Shown here: positions 1 to 12,161 of the stretch, one piece after another
How the letters are laid out: each line of letters starts with the position of its first letter
How positions within the stretch are numbered: position 1 is the stretch's first letter
NCBI GenBank assembly: GCA_043228905.1
Contig: JBHGNT010000020.1
Location: 10,230,001-10,294,000 of the forward strand
Length of the DNA stretch: 64,000 bases
Direction: 5' to 3'
Source: Azolla caroliniana
Taxonomy: Eukaryota > Polypodiophyta
Translations under genes and position numbers: made by a program
The notes under the pieces: generated by a model
Database searches by the model: none
What the model saw: only the letters and a program-made list of their open reading frames with translations
Told to the model about the DNA's origin: nothing

Positions 1-1879
1 CTTCATCTAAGCATCCACCACGACAAAGAAGATCAATTATAACATTGAAGTGACTTTGATTAGGCCCTATTTCCTTGAATTTCCTTACTGTAGAACTAAA
101 GAATTGATGACCTTCTTCCAAAAGCCCAGCTCGAGTATATGCTGTGAGCACTGAGGTTAAAATAACTTTATCTGGCTCAATGCCTTCTTCTTGCATATCT
201 TCGAGAGATGCTTCTACTTGAGAATGCATACCAGAATGAACATAAGCTCCAATCAAAGCACTCCATGATACTATATTTCTCTCTGGTAACATTTGAAACA
301 CTCTGTGCGTGGCTTCTGGCTTCTCACATTTTGCATACATGTCAACAAGTGTGCTTCCCACAACAACATCTAATGCAATACCACATCTGATTATTTTATC
401 ATGAATAAGTTTACTATGCCTGCATGCTCCTATGCTACTGCATGCCCTCATAAGATTGAGGAAAATGACTCTATTCGGGACAATGCCGCTTTCTTGCATC
501 TTATCGAAAAGACAAAGTGCGCCAAGGTTTTGTTCATGTTCAACATATGCTCCGATGATTGCACCCCATGATACAACATTTTGATGTGACAAGCTTTCAA
601 AGGCATAGTAAGCATCCTCAAGACAACCACACTTAGCATACATATCAACCAGAGTCGTGCCTACATTTATATCTGATTCATACCCATATTGAACAGCATG
701 ATAGTGCACAAATCGTCCATCATTCACGGCTTCTATATTACCACAAGCTTTCAAGCCACTTACCAGTATCACTTTGCTAGGCATTAATAATCCTTCACTC
801 ACCTTTTTATAGAGTTCCAATGCAACCGAACTAAGTCCATCACACTTTGCATATCCTGAGATCATCACACCCCAAGATACAACATCCTGACAATTCCGCA
901 ATTTGTCAAAAATGTCTCTTGCATCTTCTAGGCTCACACATTTTGCATACATATCCATAACAGTATTGCAGATAACAATATCATAATCTAGCTCCAATTC
1001 CATGATATGTGCATGAATGAGCCTTCCCTGTACCAACATGTCTAAATTACTACATGCTTTTAGCAGGCTTAGGATAAGAACCTTGTTTGCCTCAATTCCC
1101 TGATGATGAAGAAGCATCTTATTGTATAGATCAAGTGCTCTTTCTGACTCGCCGAGATCTGCATGGCCTGCGATGATGGCTGTCCATGTGTATATGGATG
1201 GTTCCTTAATCTTGTCAAACACTTGGTTTGCTTCCTGTAGACTACAACATACTACAAAAAGCCGAATGAGGTAATCAGCCAAGAAAGCATTAGAATCAAG
1301 GTGAGAAATGACCATAAGTGAGTAAACATATCTTCCTCCAACAATATCTCTAGTTTTCAAACAACCTTGAAGAAAACATAAAATGATGTTCTTTGATATA
1401 GGAATACCCTGTTTGCCCATGAGATCTGATGCTTGGAATGTTCCCATGATACCTTCAGAAGAGCATGCTTTCAAGATGCATATAGACATGAACTTACTTG
1501 GTTCTTCCATTTTTTCATACAATTCAAGAGCTTTCTTAGCGTCACCGATGCAAACATGGGCAAAAACAATAGCATTCCATGTTTGAATTGTCTTAGGTTT
1601 TATGCCAGAAAACAACGCATTAGCATCTATAATGCTTCCACAGAGAGCATATGCTCTGATAAAATGTGCATCTAGAGATGGGTCTGAATGGCCATACCTA
1701 GACATGAGAGTATACATTTCCTTTGCAGATTGTAAATCCTTGACTTTTGAGCATTCTTGGAGAAGAGAATGCAATGTCTCTTGGGTTAAAGAAGAACCTC
1801 CTCCTTGATCAAGCAGAAAATGGTGGGCGATCTTGATGGCATCATGAAGCCCTGTGGTCTTCTTCGTCTTGAAGTTCAT
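1..1879 (-). CDS. PLS-class PPR protein, N-terminal 626 codons (3' end outside window)
   Basis: The minus-strand frame is open from the ATG at 1879-1877 to the window edge, with no stop. It is a run of pentatricopeptide repeats of the P-L-S type: phrases such as VVSWGVMISGYAKCDG, DMYAKCGCLEDAYYAF and NVVSWGAIIGAYVEHEQN recur about every 100 residues, one P-L-S triplet each. These proteins bind single-stranded organelle RNA in sequence-specific fashion; PLS members usually act in C-to-U editing in plastids or mitochondria. The last visible residues are the final repeats, where an E or DYW tail would follow to the left, so editing competence cannot be judged. The N-terminus (MNFKTKKTTGLHDAIKIAHH) is not an obvious transit peptide, so an upstream exon is possible. 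The start is the first ATG of the open frame. Family is certain; the RNA target is unknown. Confidence 0.9.
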   Translation of the reverse strand, partial: MNFKTKKTTGLHDAIKIAHHFLLDQGGGSSLTQETLHSLLQECSKVKDLQSAKEMYTLMSRYGHSDPSLDAHFIRAYALCGSIIDANALFSGIKPKTIQTWNAIVFAHVCIGDAKKALELYEKMEEPSKFMSICILKACSSEGIMGTFQASDLMGKQGIPISKNIILCFLQGCLKTRDIVGGRYVYSLMVISHLDSNAFLADYLIRLFVVCCSLQEANQVFDKIKEPSIYTWTAIIAGHADLGESERALDLYNKMLLHHQGIEANKVLILSLLKACSNLDMLVQGRLIHAHIMELELDYDIVICNTVMDMYAKCVSLEDARDIFDKLRNCQDVVSWGVMISGYAKCDGLSSVALELYKKVSEGLLMPSKVILVSGLKACGNIEAVNDGRFVHYHAVQYGYESDINVGTTLVDMYAKCGCLEDAYYAFESLSHQNVVSWGAIIGAYVEHEQNLGALCLFDKMQESGIVPNRVIFLNLMRACSSIGACRHSKLIHDKIIRCGIALDVVVGSTLVDMYAKCEKPEATHRVFQMLPERNIVSWSALIGAYVHSGMHSQVEASLEDMQEEGIEPDKVILTSVLTAYTRAGLLEEGHQFFSSTVRKFKEIGPNQSHFNVIIDLLCRGGCLDE

Positions 1880-3785
1880 TCAAAAGATGCCATTAACGTA
1901 AAACACAGGGGTAATAAATACTGACCAAATCATGATAAATTTGCCACATTTAGCCATCAAGATAAATAAAAAGCAAAAAACAAAACACTACCCAAATCGT
2001 CATTGATTTGCATTGGTATAACCCATCAACATAAAACAAAAAGCAAAAAAATGCTGCCCGAATAAATTAAAGGTTTGCATTGTTTGTTATACATTAACAT
2101 AAAATAAAGCAAAAACAAAACACCGCCCAAACATTCTTCTGAACCCATCAACAGAAAACAAAAAGCTAAAAGAAAAACACTTCGCAGAGCGCATCATAGG
2201 TTTGAATTGTTTTGACCCACCAACATAAGAAACAAGAAAGCAAAATACAAAGTGCAGCACAAAAATCACCATAGACTTGCATCCATTTAGCCCACGAATA
2301 TAAAACACTGTCCAGGTCATCATAGATTTGCAACTCTCAAATTTTGGTTTCCTTGATCACTCACTCCGTTTTTCCAAAGAAAAACTTTGATCTAACCAAT
2401 GTAGTGTCAGTACCTGTTTTTGGTAATTTTCTGAATTGTCTTTTAGAATCTTTCACTTAACGGGAGGCAAATGGATGGAGAATCTGCTTCAGCCCTTTTA
2501 ATGGAGAATCTTGGGCCATTTTGTAAACACTCTATTATATACTTAAAAGCACAATGGATCAATCTATCCCATCTTCAGCTTAATGTTTTACCAATGTGCT
2601 AAAGTTTTGGTGCCATTATTGCCCACAAACATCTCTCCTATTCCCTCATGTCTCTTAATTTTTTTCGCAAGAAGCCGATTGTGATAAGTCATTATATACA
2701 AGAAGAGGTATCTACTAAATAATGATGATCCCAGATGGGGCACCATTGCTAATGGGTTCTTGTAACATTAGCTTTTGTGTTCTCGCTACATTTTTTGATA
2801 TCGCCACAAGTGTAATAAACTAGGATTCAACATCAATGCTAGCTAGCCATGAATGAATGTTTGATTTGTTGTTCACGTGTATTAATTTCGCTAGGTCATA
2901 TAGACCATATATGGTTGGGTGAATCTTCCCTCTAGAACTCGGTGGTATTTGGCAATTGATGTCATGCTAGAACCTCGTCCTTGATTAATTCGAATTAAAA
3001 GTTAGATGTAGAATGATTGAGATCTTGTTCTATGAGTATATACAGTTGACCCAACCCATTGGTTCGAAGGATAACATTGTAATGGTTGGACAATACTTGG
3101 ATAATTAATTAATTATTTAGATTTAATTCATGAAATTACAAGTTTAGGCATTACTTGTGAGATTACTCTTGTTAAGTTGTGACCTATCTTCGTTTGCCCA
3201 TTTAAAAAATTTATTAACCCTTCTTTATGCACTTTTTCTATCGTGTTTAAAGTGAGGCAATTTAATTTCTTAAGTTTAGAGATTATTCCGGTTTTGTGTT
3301 TAGAGGAGACGTGGCTGATTAAAATATATATCATATTTCCAATTAATATCATCCAAGGTTTTGATGTTTGGCCACCTTTTTTGAATGTCAAGAAAATGAT
3401 CAAACTTTAAACATTTCCCTTCCATGAATTAGATGCTCGCTTCAAATAGCCTTTTACTTCTTCAAGCATTCATGTAAAGAAAATGTAGCAAATGCCGTTT
3501 GAGAGATCGAATGGCACCACCACCAAAAACCTTAGACCAATTCACAATAGGCAGAAAAAGATGCTTGAGACGAAGGAGGGGGTTGTCCTCCCATTGGAGA
3601 TTCCTAGAATTTGCCCGTTTTTCGGAAACTTTTGTGTGCACATCACCCCTTGAAGATTTGTTGTATGTCCACTCCACCTAAATAGAGTACCAAATAAATT
3701 GAGCACAAGATTTACAACCAGAATATTAGATCACCTTAATATGCCTTAAAAATCTATCTAATGCCATGTAAGAAAAGAACAAAAT
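1880..3785. other. Intergenic, no gene seen
   Basis: This AT-rich spacer lies between two minus-strand genes. The part next to the PPR gene (about 1890-2330) holds loosely repeated segments of about 75-110 bp built on phrases like acataaaacaaaaagcaaaa and catagatttgcat. The pattern resembles the degenerate tandem repeats beside other genes in the window and could be leader or intron sequence of the PPR gene. Short open frames at 3128-3403 and 3462-3677 show no recognisable domain. Confidence 0.5.
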
Positions 3786-5805
3786 TTATACTAATTCATT
3801 TTCCCATACAATAGCTACTCCATGATGATGTTGACCATAGCCATGACCATGACTATGATGATGATGTTTTCTTCTTCCACGAGTCGAGGTCACCAAACTT
3901 GCTTTCCCATTATGAGAATACTCAAATATGTTGCTATTATAGAACCGTGAAGAAGTTCCTCCTTTTATTGCCGACTTAGACTTTTGGAAATGCCTATGAG
4001 TAGCTTTCACAACTCGATCCAATGCCCCTCCATCTCTAGCCAAAAAACCTTTAATAGGCCGTTTGTTAAGGTATAATAAATGTGGGGTCAATGTTCTCAT
4101 AAGTTTCCGAAGATGATCCTCGCTGACATTGCTAAAAATAGGATTTCCGAGAAGATTAAGAACCATCAAAGAACCACAATTTGCTGCAAGTTGACTTATC
4201 GATTTTGTCGAAGCTAGCTTATTGGAGTGTAGGTCAAGTACATGAAGCTCAACCAACTTCTGGAGGCTTTCTATTTCACAAATCTTGTTCCCTCCTAAAT
4301 AGAGTTCCTTAAGGTGTGTACAATTTGACAAACCTACAAGACAATATTCAATAGCTCAATGATATCCAACAATAATTTATCTTTTAGAAATTTAATATAG
4401 TGTAGTAGCTTTATTTATGATAAGCTCCCTTAACTCGCTAAAATCTTGATCTTTCCTCCTAGATTAAGGTAAACTAACCAATCCATCATGGATATACCTT
4501 TTCAACATTTTTTCCTTTTATACAAACATCTCGTTTATATTACAATAATTTTTATACGGATTTGCAAAGAGGAAAAAGATATTTCCAACTCTACCATATT
4601 TTATTCTTGTGAGCCGGTTATGAGAAAGATCAAGAATGCGTAAGCTGGTGAGCTCCTTCAGGCCGTCAATTCGTGAGATCCTATTTTTGGACAGATTCAG
4701 CGAGTATAATGTCCGGGGTAAACATCCGATTGATATTTCAACTGCACAATAGGAAAACCCGTATCGACAATTTTATCATACATACATACACATATGTATT
4801 GTATGCAACATGGAACATATTTGAGGTCTACGAAAATTTGATACAATGCTTTAGACATTTCTCCATCTAAGAAAGACCTCAATTGCCCGCCCTCGTGTTC
4901 CCCTAGAGTGTGAAGCATTATGAGCTTTAATACCTAGGCGAGACTCGCATACCTAGCTCAATATGATCCCTATAGTCGACACAATTTGTTCATCTATTTA
5001 AGCTCTTATTTGCAATGTGGCACACCAGGAAGATGTTTAAAACTTTTGGTGAATAGTAAAGGAAACTGACCGATAAAATTGTTGGAAAGATTGATGGTTC
5101 GCAATGAGCTGAATGTTCTTAATGCGGGAATTTCATGGAGATTTACACCAGACAAATGGGCCATTTTAGATGATGCATGCAAACTCCTGACTGCATCTTC
5201 TACAAATACATCCTCTTCCACTCGATGTTCGATAGCCTCGAATGATGATTTCACAACCTCCAAATCATCATTACAATAGTTGTCACCATAATGAACACCT
5301 AATACATTTGATTGATTCATCCATTGCTCAACTCGAGTATGCAAAGGGTCAACTTCAACATCCAAAGTGAAATACTCTGATACACACAATATTGATTAGT
5401 GAAGGCTTTTATATCATTGCATAAGCATATGATTATGTACTAAGTGAAGTAGATGACCTTTGTCAAAAGAATCAACTTTCATTTGAGCTCCATCTTCACT
5501 TGCAACAATTATATCCTTTGAAGCTTCAAGCTGCAAGAAAAAAGAACCTTCTTTGTCACTAGAATCAGAAATGCATTCACTTGGGGAGGTTAGAAAGGAT
5601 TTCCACATATACTCCCTCTTCCAAGATATATCAGATACAGAATAGGTGCTCAATTTCTATGTTTTGCGATTGGTATTGCATTCGGTGGATGGACCAAAAT
5701 GACTGCTAAACCTTTCTCCACCTTGACCAAAAGCAACACTGTATTGTTCTCTATGTGAATCAATTTTGCTTAAACTAGTTGCACCTTCTCTAGAACTCAG
5801 AAATA
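3786..5805 (-). CDS. Leucine-rich-repeat protein, plant 'outer arm dynein light chain 1'-type (5' end unresolved)
   Basis: Exons on the minus strand, all with GT/AG borders and consistent phase: 5458-5805 (5' limit tentative), 5071-5376, 4595-4741 and 3786-4333. Joined, they give LRRs of the SDS22/dynein-light-chain type (LRTINLSNNFI, TLYSLNLSKNRI, SLRILDLSHNRL, HLKELYLGGNKI, LHVLDLHSNKL), then the LRR cap LMVLNLLGNPI and a His-rich basic tail (HHHHSHGHGYGQHHH). The order and the tail match, from memory, the Arabidopsis AT1G78230 family, annotated 'outer arm dynein light chain 1'. The precise role is unclear; in a plant with flagellated sperm an axonemal or cytoskeletal role is conceivable but unproven. 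An in-frame TAG lies at 5659-5657 in the 5'-most exon. Upstream N-terminal exons were not resolved. Confidence 0.82.
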
Positions 5806-5932
5806 CTGCATAAAAATAATCATCTTTGTCATAATGAGATAAGGTTAAGGGGTTCCAAAAATGTACTATCACAAATGATTGTCCTCACTCTCATAGTTTT
5901 TTTTATAAGAAAGCTTTCACACAAAATGCTTG

Positions 5933-6361
5933 CTTGCCGGTAGCAATCGGCAACGGTTTGGTTTGAATTGAACCGAACCGCAAACAGCTTAACGGTTAAA
6001 AGAGTTCAGTTTGTTCAATTCGATTTAAACAATTTGATGATTTTTAGGGTTGCCACTTGATTATTTTCTTAAATATTTTTTGGACATCCTTCTCATTTTA
6101 AGCCTAATTTTGACATTTTAAGAAAAATCTTTAATGCTTTAAAATATTGAAAAAATAAAATTTAAAAATTGAATATTGAAAATTTGAATTTTGACCTAAC
6201 TTGAAAACTAAAACCAAACCACGAGAACGGTTTGGATTTTTTATAACAGTTCAATTTGAACAATTTCGGTTTAAATGGTTTCGTGGTTCAGTTTATGTTT
6301 CAATTTTTTTAAATAGTTTGCATTTGACATTCTCAAACCGTTGCTGATTGCTACTTGCCAG
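5933..6361. mobile_element. hAT-type MITE, 413 bp, with 8-bp target duplication
   Basis: The element is 5941-6353. Its left end reads tagcaatcggcaacggtttg and the right end is the inverse complement with one mismatch (caaaccgttgctgattgcta). It is flanked by cttgccgg (5933-5940) and cttgccag (6354-6361), an 8-bp target-site duplication with one change. The 8-bp duplication and TA-G terminal bases fit the hAT superfamily. No transposase frame is present, so it is non-autonomous. The interior is rich in aaccg/cggtt motifs shared with the copies at 45.2 and 63.4 kb. Confidence 0.85.
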
Positions 6362-9300
6362 TAAAATATTTGAATCCCTTTTCCCTGAGGGAAATGCCAT
6401 CCTATCACTCACACCATGTATATAGGGCAATTGTGCATTCAACCAGATGAACATCTGAGCGCCCATGATAAAATATTTACCCTTAGAGTAATCTGATTCT
6501 ATGGCTACGAACCTTTAGGGAGATCTGATTCCATGGCTACTCTTCCAGATTTTGACTTGCTTACATGATATAAATATACATGATAAAAGCCTTCCCATGA
6601 CCTCAACTTTCAAAATGGAAAGCCCCAAAGATTGAATCAGAAATAGGATATTATACATGATAAATATACTTCTTATAAGAAGAGACTTCATTGAACGTAT
6701 CATTCAGGAACCCAAATTTTGCCATAATCCAGTGAGAGATATGGCAGAGACTCACCTTGGAAATGAATGAAAAAACCAAATGAGTGAGTAAGAGCATCTT
6801 ACATCAATCGGATACGCCCATATGAGAGACTTCGAGGTATCACCTTCCAAAACCTTCCCGAAATGGAGGAGAATCCCCAAATAAATAAATCAATGCAACA
6901 TGCTAGACTATATACACATATCCATAAGGTACTTTATTGTCTCACATTTGAAATTGGAAATGAATCAATGGCCTCACGAGAAAAAACCAGAAGAATATAT
7001 TACACCAAACAGATAACTCCAATAAAAGATTTCAATGTCTCCTTTGAAATAAATGAAAAGCCCTGAAAGGGTAAATCAGAACAGTATGGTACACCATACA
7101 ATTACCTCCAATAAAAGTCTATTGAAGTATATCATATTGATGATTGGAACATGTCATTCAGGGAATATTAAATTTAGCCATAATCAAGGGAGAATTGTTG
7201 CAGCATTCGACAGGAATGCTGAATTGAGGACACTTCCACTGCGTCGAAGAGGAAGCCAGATGATGGTCAACAAGCTATCGCACCTTTGAAGAAGCAGCAA
7301 TTACGAATGAGATCTCTGCCAAGTGACAAGATGAAGAAGAATGTAAGACTAGTGGTTCTGGACCTGCATATCACACTGCCAGATAAATTTGTTAGGTTTG
7401 GTACCAGAGAAAAGTATGGATATGTAAACATTGTGCATTGCATAAGGCTAGCAAGTGGAAAACTGAATCTCATCAAACCAACATGAGATTGAGATTGTGC
7501 GTTCAGCCAACATCAAGAAGACAAAGTAAGTATGCAGACTACCCAACAAGCAATATGTACAAAGATATGTAGCAATATGTGCGTGGACTTGGCAACATGG
7601 ATTAAATACATTGCCAAATAAATTTGCTAGGTTTGGCACCAGAGAAAAATTATGAATATCTAGCGTAGCATAAGAGTAGCAAGTGGAAAACTGATAGTCT
7701 CATCAAACCAACTTGAGATTGAGATGGTGCGTTCAGCCATCATCAGACTACGGAACATGGATAGACAGCAAGAACCAATATAAGTTCATCAGGGCTCGAT
7801 AACCCTATGTTATTCACTTACATACAAGAGTGCCAACCCTACATACACATTTGTATCCAGAGAGAAGGGATGCAAACACACTTTACGAACGTGTTCCAGA
7901 TATCAACCCCGCAGACTACCTCATCACAAAGAGGAGACACCCTCAAGTAGTAGGATGTCTAGGATAGGTGGAGACCAAGAGCACAAGGATACCAATCACT
8001 ACATCTCCACCAGTAAAAGATTGGGACATTCGAGTTTGTAATAGCCACTACATGGAGGATGGTTTGGCACACATCCAACGAGTCCCAGGCACATAGTCTC
8101 TACTAAACCACATCTCTCCATGCAGAACATTCAACTTGCATTCATTGATTTGAGACTCGGCCACATGAGCTCCTTATACCACATCAATCTATGTGGATCT
8201 TCCTGCATGCATCCACTCAAACCCAGGACATAGAGGCTCTTTTCTCAACATCTACATATGTGGAACAGCTTGCATGCATCCATTCACAGACATGCAAGAA
8301 GGACTCCTTGCTACTCAATTATCCATGTAGAACCTTGTGTCAAAATATGGATTTTTGCCACCACAGTCAACCCCAGTCTCTTGAAAGCGCTGCTGTATGG
8401 CCTCCTCATCCACACTTGGACACAAATAGAGCATCCTCTTGCCATGTTGTCCAGGATGACATGTGGCAACACATCCATCATACATTACACTACCCAAGAC
8501 TAATTAGCTGCATTTCCCACAATGGTGGTAGCATTGTTCCATACGGCGAACCTCATCCACCAGATCTGAACCATGGCATGTAAATAAATTACACGTAGGG
8601 CATTCAAAGCTTCGAAGAAAATGGTGATCAACATAAGAAGGTGGAGGATCGTTTGTATTCACAGGTAAGGAAGTGGTTCAACAAGAATGTCATCTAACAT
8701 TGAGGAATTTCCACCTTCGAAATACCCCACATCTCTCCAAGATGATAAAAGGAACATAGTATGGCCACAAGACCTGTGGCAACTCAATACCTAAAAGGCT
8801 TGGACCACACCAACAGATCCAAGAATGGCATATTACAAACATCATTCCATAAGCTTCTCAACTGATGGGTTTATACAAAGTCGAGATACATGGATCTCTA
8901 CACGCCCCATAGAGCTTGCAAAGTCATTTGCCAATTCAAGAGTTTTTTTCCTCACACCAGGTAGGAAGGCGCTTCACATACCTAAGGCTGATGCAATGTG
9001 CATGTATATGTATAGCTTTTCCAACATTGCAAGACATTTGAGAGAAATATGGAAACACACTTTGCTTAGAACACAACCCTCCAACAAATGAAAAGGAAAC
9101 ACCTTGTCACTTTGGATCCCGAGGCTTGGACCAACTTCAAAAGCATATGCAACCAAACCTTATCTTAGCGCATGAGTCACGGAGAGAGTTGCATGCCACT
9201 TGACTTCTTGCATAGTCTTGCATCTCCAAGCAGAGGACTGCTGAGGCAACAGATACACTAAGTTCCTGGATACAATGTGTCATCTAGCACCAGATCATGC

Positions 9301-9930
9301 AAATCATTTCACATCATGCCTGATCCACCCAAGCATGCCAACGGATATTGCATCATTCCACCATACTAACCAACATTAGACACTCTGTTTCCCTCGTCAG
9401 ATCATCACTAACTCCATACATGGTAGTTTCATACATTTTCTGCTGGTCAACTCATATTTATAGCCATTATAAATGGTAGTCATGGAGCTTTAGGAAACCC
9501 AGAGCTTTCATTTTTTCAATATGGATACCAGAAGCTGCCCATATTTGTAATCATATTTAGTCTCATAGGCCGATTAGGGCCTCTAAAATCAGCATCTAAT
9601 ATACGTCAATTTCTCTTCCTTTCATTTGGTTAGATCATTGTTCTTATTAAATGAAAGTTGAAGGTTGGAGATGTGCCAGGATACCATGAACGTTAACCTC
9701 TCCATCTATTTTTTTTCTGAGTTTCATAAAGAGAAAAATATTCTCTATCAGTATTTATGGATATCGTCAAAATCATTCAATGATCTTTGTCCCCTTAACT
9801 CTTTCTCTACATTAAGGACCTGCCTCCGTCTATTCGTCTATGAATGAGCAAAAAGCCTCTTCCTGCCTCAACTCCCTTTCTCTTTCTCAACGAATTGTTT
9901 TAGGCATCAGATCAAGAAGGCAGAAGGAAA
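6362..9930. repeat. Non-coding stretch with degenerate local duplications
   Basis: No convincing gene is present. Segments 7378-7517 and 7613-7746 are a direct duplication at an offset of 228-235 bp (shared agcaagtggaaaactga and gtgcgttcagcca). Weaker copies recur at 6580-7190 (ataaaag / gaaatgaatga / cataatc phrases). Around 8183 and 8255 a roughly 70-bp unit containing gcatgcatcca is repeated. The stretch lies upstream of the LRR gene on its coding strand and may be a leader, an intron or decayed element DNA. Short frames at 8191-8583, 8315-8497 and 8825-9091 show no family signature. Confidence 0.5.
9556..9605 (+). repeat. LINE/SINE 3'-end motif copy (GGCC hairpin)
   Basis: The sequence gtctcataggccgattaggg followed by cctct and a taatat tail is one of five copies in the window of a 3'-terminal retroelement motif with an aggcc-loop-ggcct stem. 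No coding sequence remains next to this copy. Confidence 0.5.
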
Positions 9931-9964
9931 AAAAAAAAGCCCAAAGAAAGGAAATGAAGAAAGT

Positions 9965-10240
9965 ATGACAGGGCTCTCTGATTACCCTTCCTTTTTCTTC
10001 TTCACCTTCCTTTCTCTTTCCCCCCTTTCCTTCTCCTTCTTCTCCTTTTATATTTCTTTCTGTCTGTCTGTCTGTTCGTCCGTCCGTCTTCTGTTCTGTT
10101 CTGTTCTGTGCTTATGTGCGCGAGTGTGTGTCTTCTGTGTCGCGTTGTGTTTGTTCGTCGTCACACCTCCTCTGTTCCTGTTCTTCTTCTTCTTCTTCTT
10201 CTTCTTCTTCTTGGTGGGCGATTTGGGCAATATATAGATA
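9965..10240. repeat. Low-complexity pyrimidine tract, (CTGT)n, (GTTCT)n and (TTC)n
   Basis: These are simple repeats: CTTTC/CCTT-rich sequence, a (tctg)n run with variants (about 10061-10085), a (ttctg)n run (about 10090-10108) and (ttc)n at 10183-10213. Open frames across it are repeat artefacts. Confidence 0.9.
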
Positions 10241-10390
10241 TATTGTTATATGTACATATATAGATATATTATATATATGCATATGAATTATGTGATGGTA
10301 TTTTGTATGGTGTCTACTCGGAGGGGGTTCCCAACAAACACAATCCAATTCCAATCAGCAAATTACCGGTTTCGCATCCAAGGGTTTCGA

Positions 10391-10422
10391 GGGGGGGGAG
10401 GGGGGGGGGGGGAGGAGGGGCT
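10391..10422 (+). repeat. G-tract (poly-G, potential G-quadruplex)
   Basis: Near-continuous guanines interrupted by single adenines form at least four runs of three or more G. A matching poly-C tract lies at about 10914-10931. Confidence 0.85.
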
Positions 10423-10443
10423 GTCTCTGGCTTTGCTTGGACC

Positions 10444-10592
10444 CTGTGTCCATCTCTGCCTTTGCCTCTCTCTGTCTGGACTTGGACTTGTGTGTCCATC
10501 TCTGCCTTTGCCTCTCTCTGTCTAGACTTGGACTTGTGTCCATCTCTGCCTTTGCCTCTTCCTGAACTTGTGTCCATTTCCGCCTCTGCCTC
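10444..10592 (+). repeat. Minisatellite, about 44-bp unit, 4 copies
   Basis: The unit begins tgtgtccatctctgcctttg and is repeated with internal length changes (44, 46, 34 and about 24 bp). Flanking ccaattccaattccaattcc is a hexamer repeat (about 10597-10616). No gene is implied. Confidence 0.85.
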
Positions 10593-10819
10593 TATCCAAT
10601 TCCAATTCCAATTCCATTCAACAAATCTGTGATTTCACATCCAAGAGTTTGATGTGGTGGGTCTTTGTTCTCCATCTCTTTGCCTCTGCTTGGGTGCCTC
10701 TGCCTTATAGATGTGTATGTATACCTATATATATGTCCACCATCTCCACATCATTTGCTTCCATACCACTTCTTTCACATCCTCTCTTCATGTCCGACAA
10801 ATAGGGCAACAACTAGTGC

Positions 10820-11160
10820 CAGAATGTGAGAAGATTCACATCCCTATCTCTAATGCATTCATTGCCCTTGAACAAGCTTGGGAGGTTCCATGTATCACGC
10901 TTTCTGATATACTCCCCCCCCCCCCCCCCCTTTGACCAATATTCGATACCGACTTTAACCTTTCTGAGTTCTCCACACATTGCCTATTCGGGTCCAATCC
11001 AAACACGAATTCCTCACCCAATCACAATGTACACTTTCAATCACAAACATTCATTAATAACAATTGTTTCCACATATACCACATGAAAATATTTCACTTT
11101 TGGTTTCATATGTCATATTTTACATCTCACGAAGACAATATAATCTCTCTCATCGTCCAT
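10820..11160 (+). mobile_element. Decayed LINE 3' end, second copy of the 37.2 kb element
   Basis: The segment 10985-11060 (caatcacaatgtacactttc and neighbours) aligns by eye with 37305-37380 inside the LINE zinc-finger relic. The terminal motif tcatatgtcatattttacat at about 11107-11126 aligns with 37443-37462. No frame is intact. Confidence 0.6.
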
Positions 11161-11654
11161 TTAGGTCCCATGTGACGTCACTCCTTGGCTCCATCTGCCT
11201 CTCTCTCAGGTGTTTATGTGTAAATAGTAATTATATTAATTATATTAATTATTGAATGTGTAACTACAGTGGATCAGGGAAGCAAAGCAATTTCACCTTT
11301 GATTCCTTGTTATACGATATATAGCCCTTGACACTTAATTCCCCCAAATGATCTATTCCATCATGCTACGTAAAAGCAATTTCAAAAGAACCCCATTTAT
11401 TCCTCATAATATCCCTTGTCACTTAATTCCTATAGATGGCCAAATTCCGTCATGCTACCTAACGGCTAATGCAATTAGCAAACTTTGTTGTCTATAAACC
11501 CACAAACATCTAGTCAATCCTAGGTCATCATTTTGGAACTATCCAGCAAGGAGAATGGCCATACCACTATGTCTTTCAAACATAAGATGTGTCTTCGAAC
11601 CCCATAATGAGTGTACAAAACAAAAGGATTTCACATACACCAATTTAGGCACAA

Positions 11655-11683
11655 CATCTCTCTCTCTCTCTCTCTCTCTCTCA
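11655..11683. repeat. (CT)n microsatellite
   Basis: A pure ct repeat in otherwise unremarkable AT-rich DNA. The surrounding 11.2-12.1 kb contains nothing I can assign. Confidence 0.9.
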
Positions 11684-12161
11684 TGTTGCCTTGGTATAAC
11701 ACAATATGAACTGGTCATAAATTTGAAAGAACCCATGTTTGATCCTTAGACAAACTAACACATCCATTTAACTCCATAAAATAATTCTTTGATCTGTGGT
11801 GTATACCAAACGATAATATAGACATTATTACAATAGGTAGGATAATCTAAGTTTGGTCCTCACTCCGTCCCAACATCATGTTTTAGACCTATCTTGGACA
11901 TTAGAATATACATGTCGCTCTCCACATAATGCACAAAATGTTAAGCATAGGTCACATTCCACCCCTAGGGTTCAACGGTAAAAACTACCTCCTAGCTATT
12001 ATCTCTCTAGTTAGATATGGAACCATACAACACAAGGTAAAGTCAAAATAAAATCCCATTTTATATACCAAGGACCCAACAAATCATCATCCTTGCTGAG
12101 TAGCTTACTACCACACACCATACCCACTACATCAATCATCTATTGAGAGAGCCTCCAGCAA

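Noticed and set aside
10048-10354. Lys/Glu-rich minus-strand frames
   Set aside because: Products of (GAA)n and neighbouring simple repeats.
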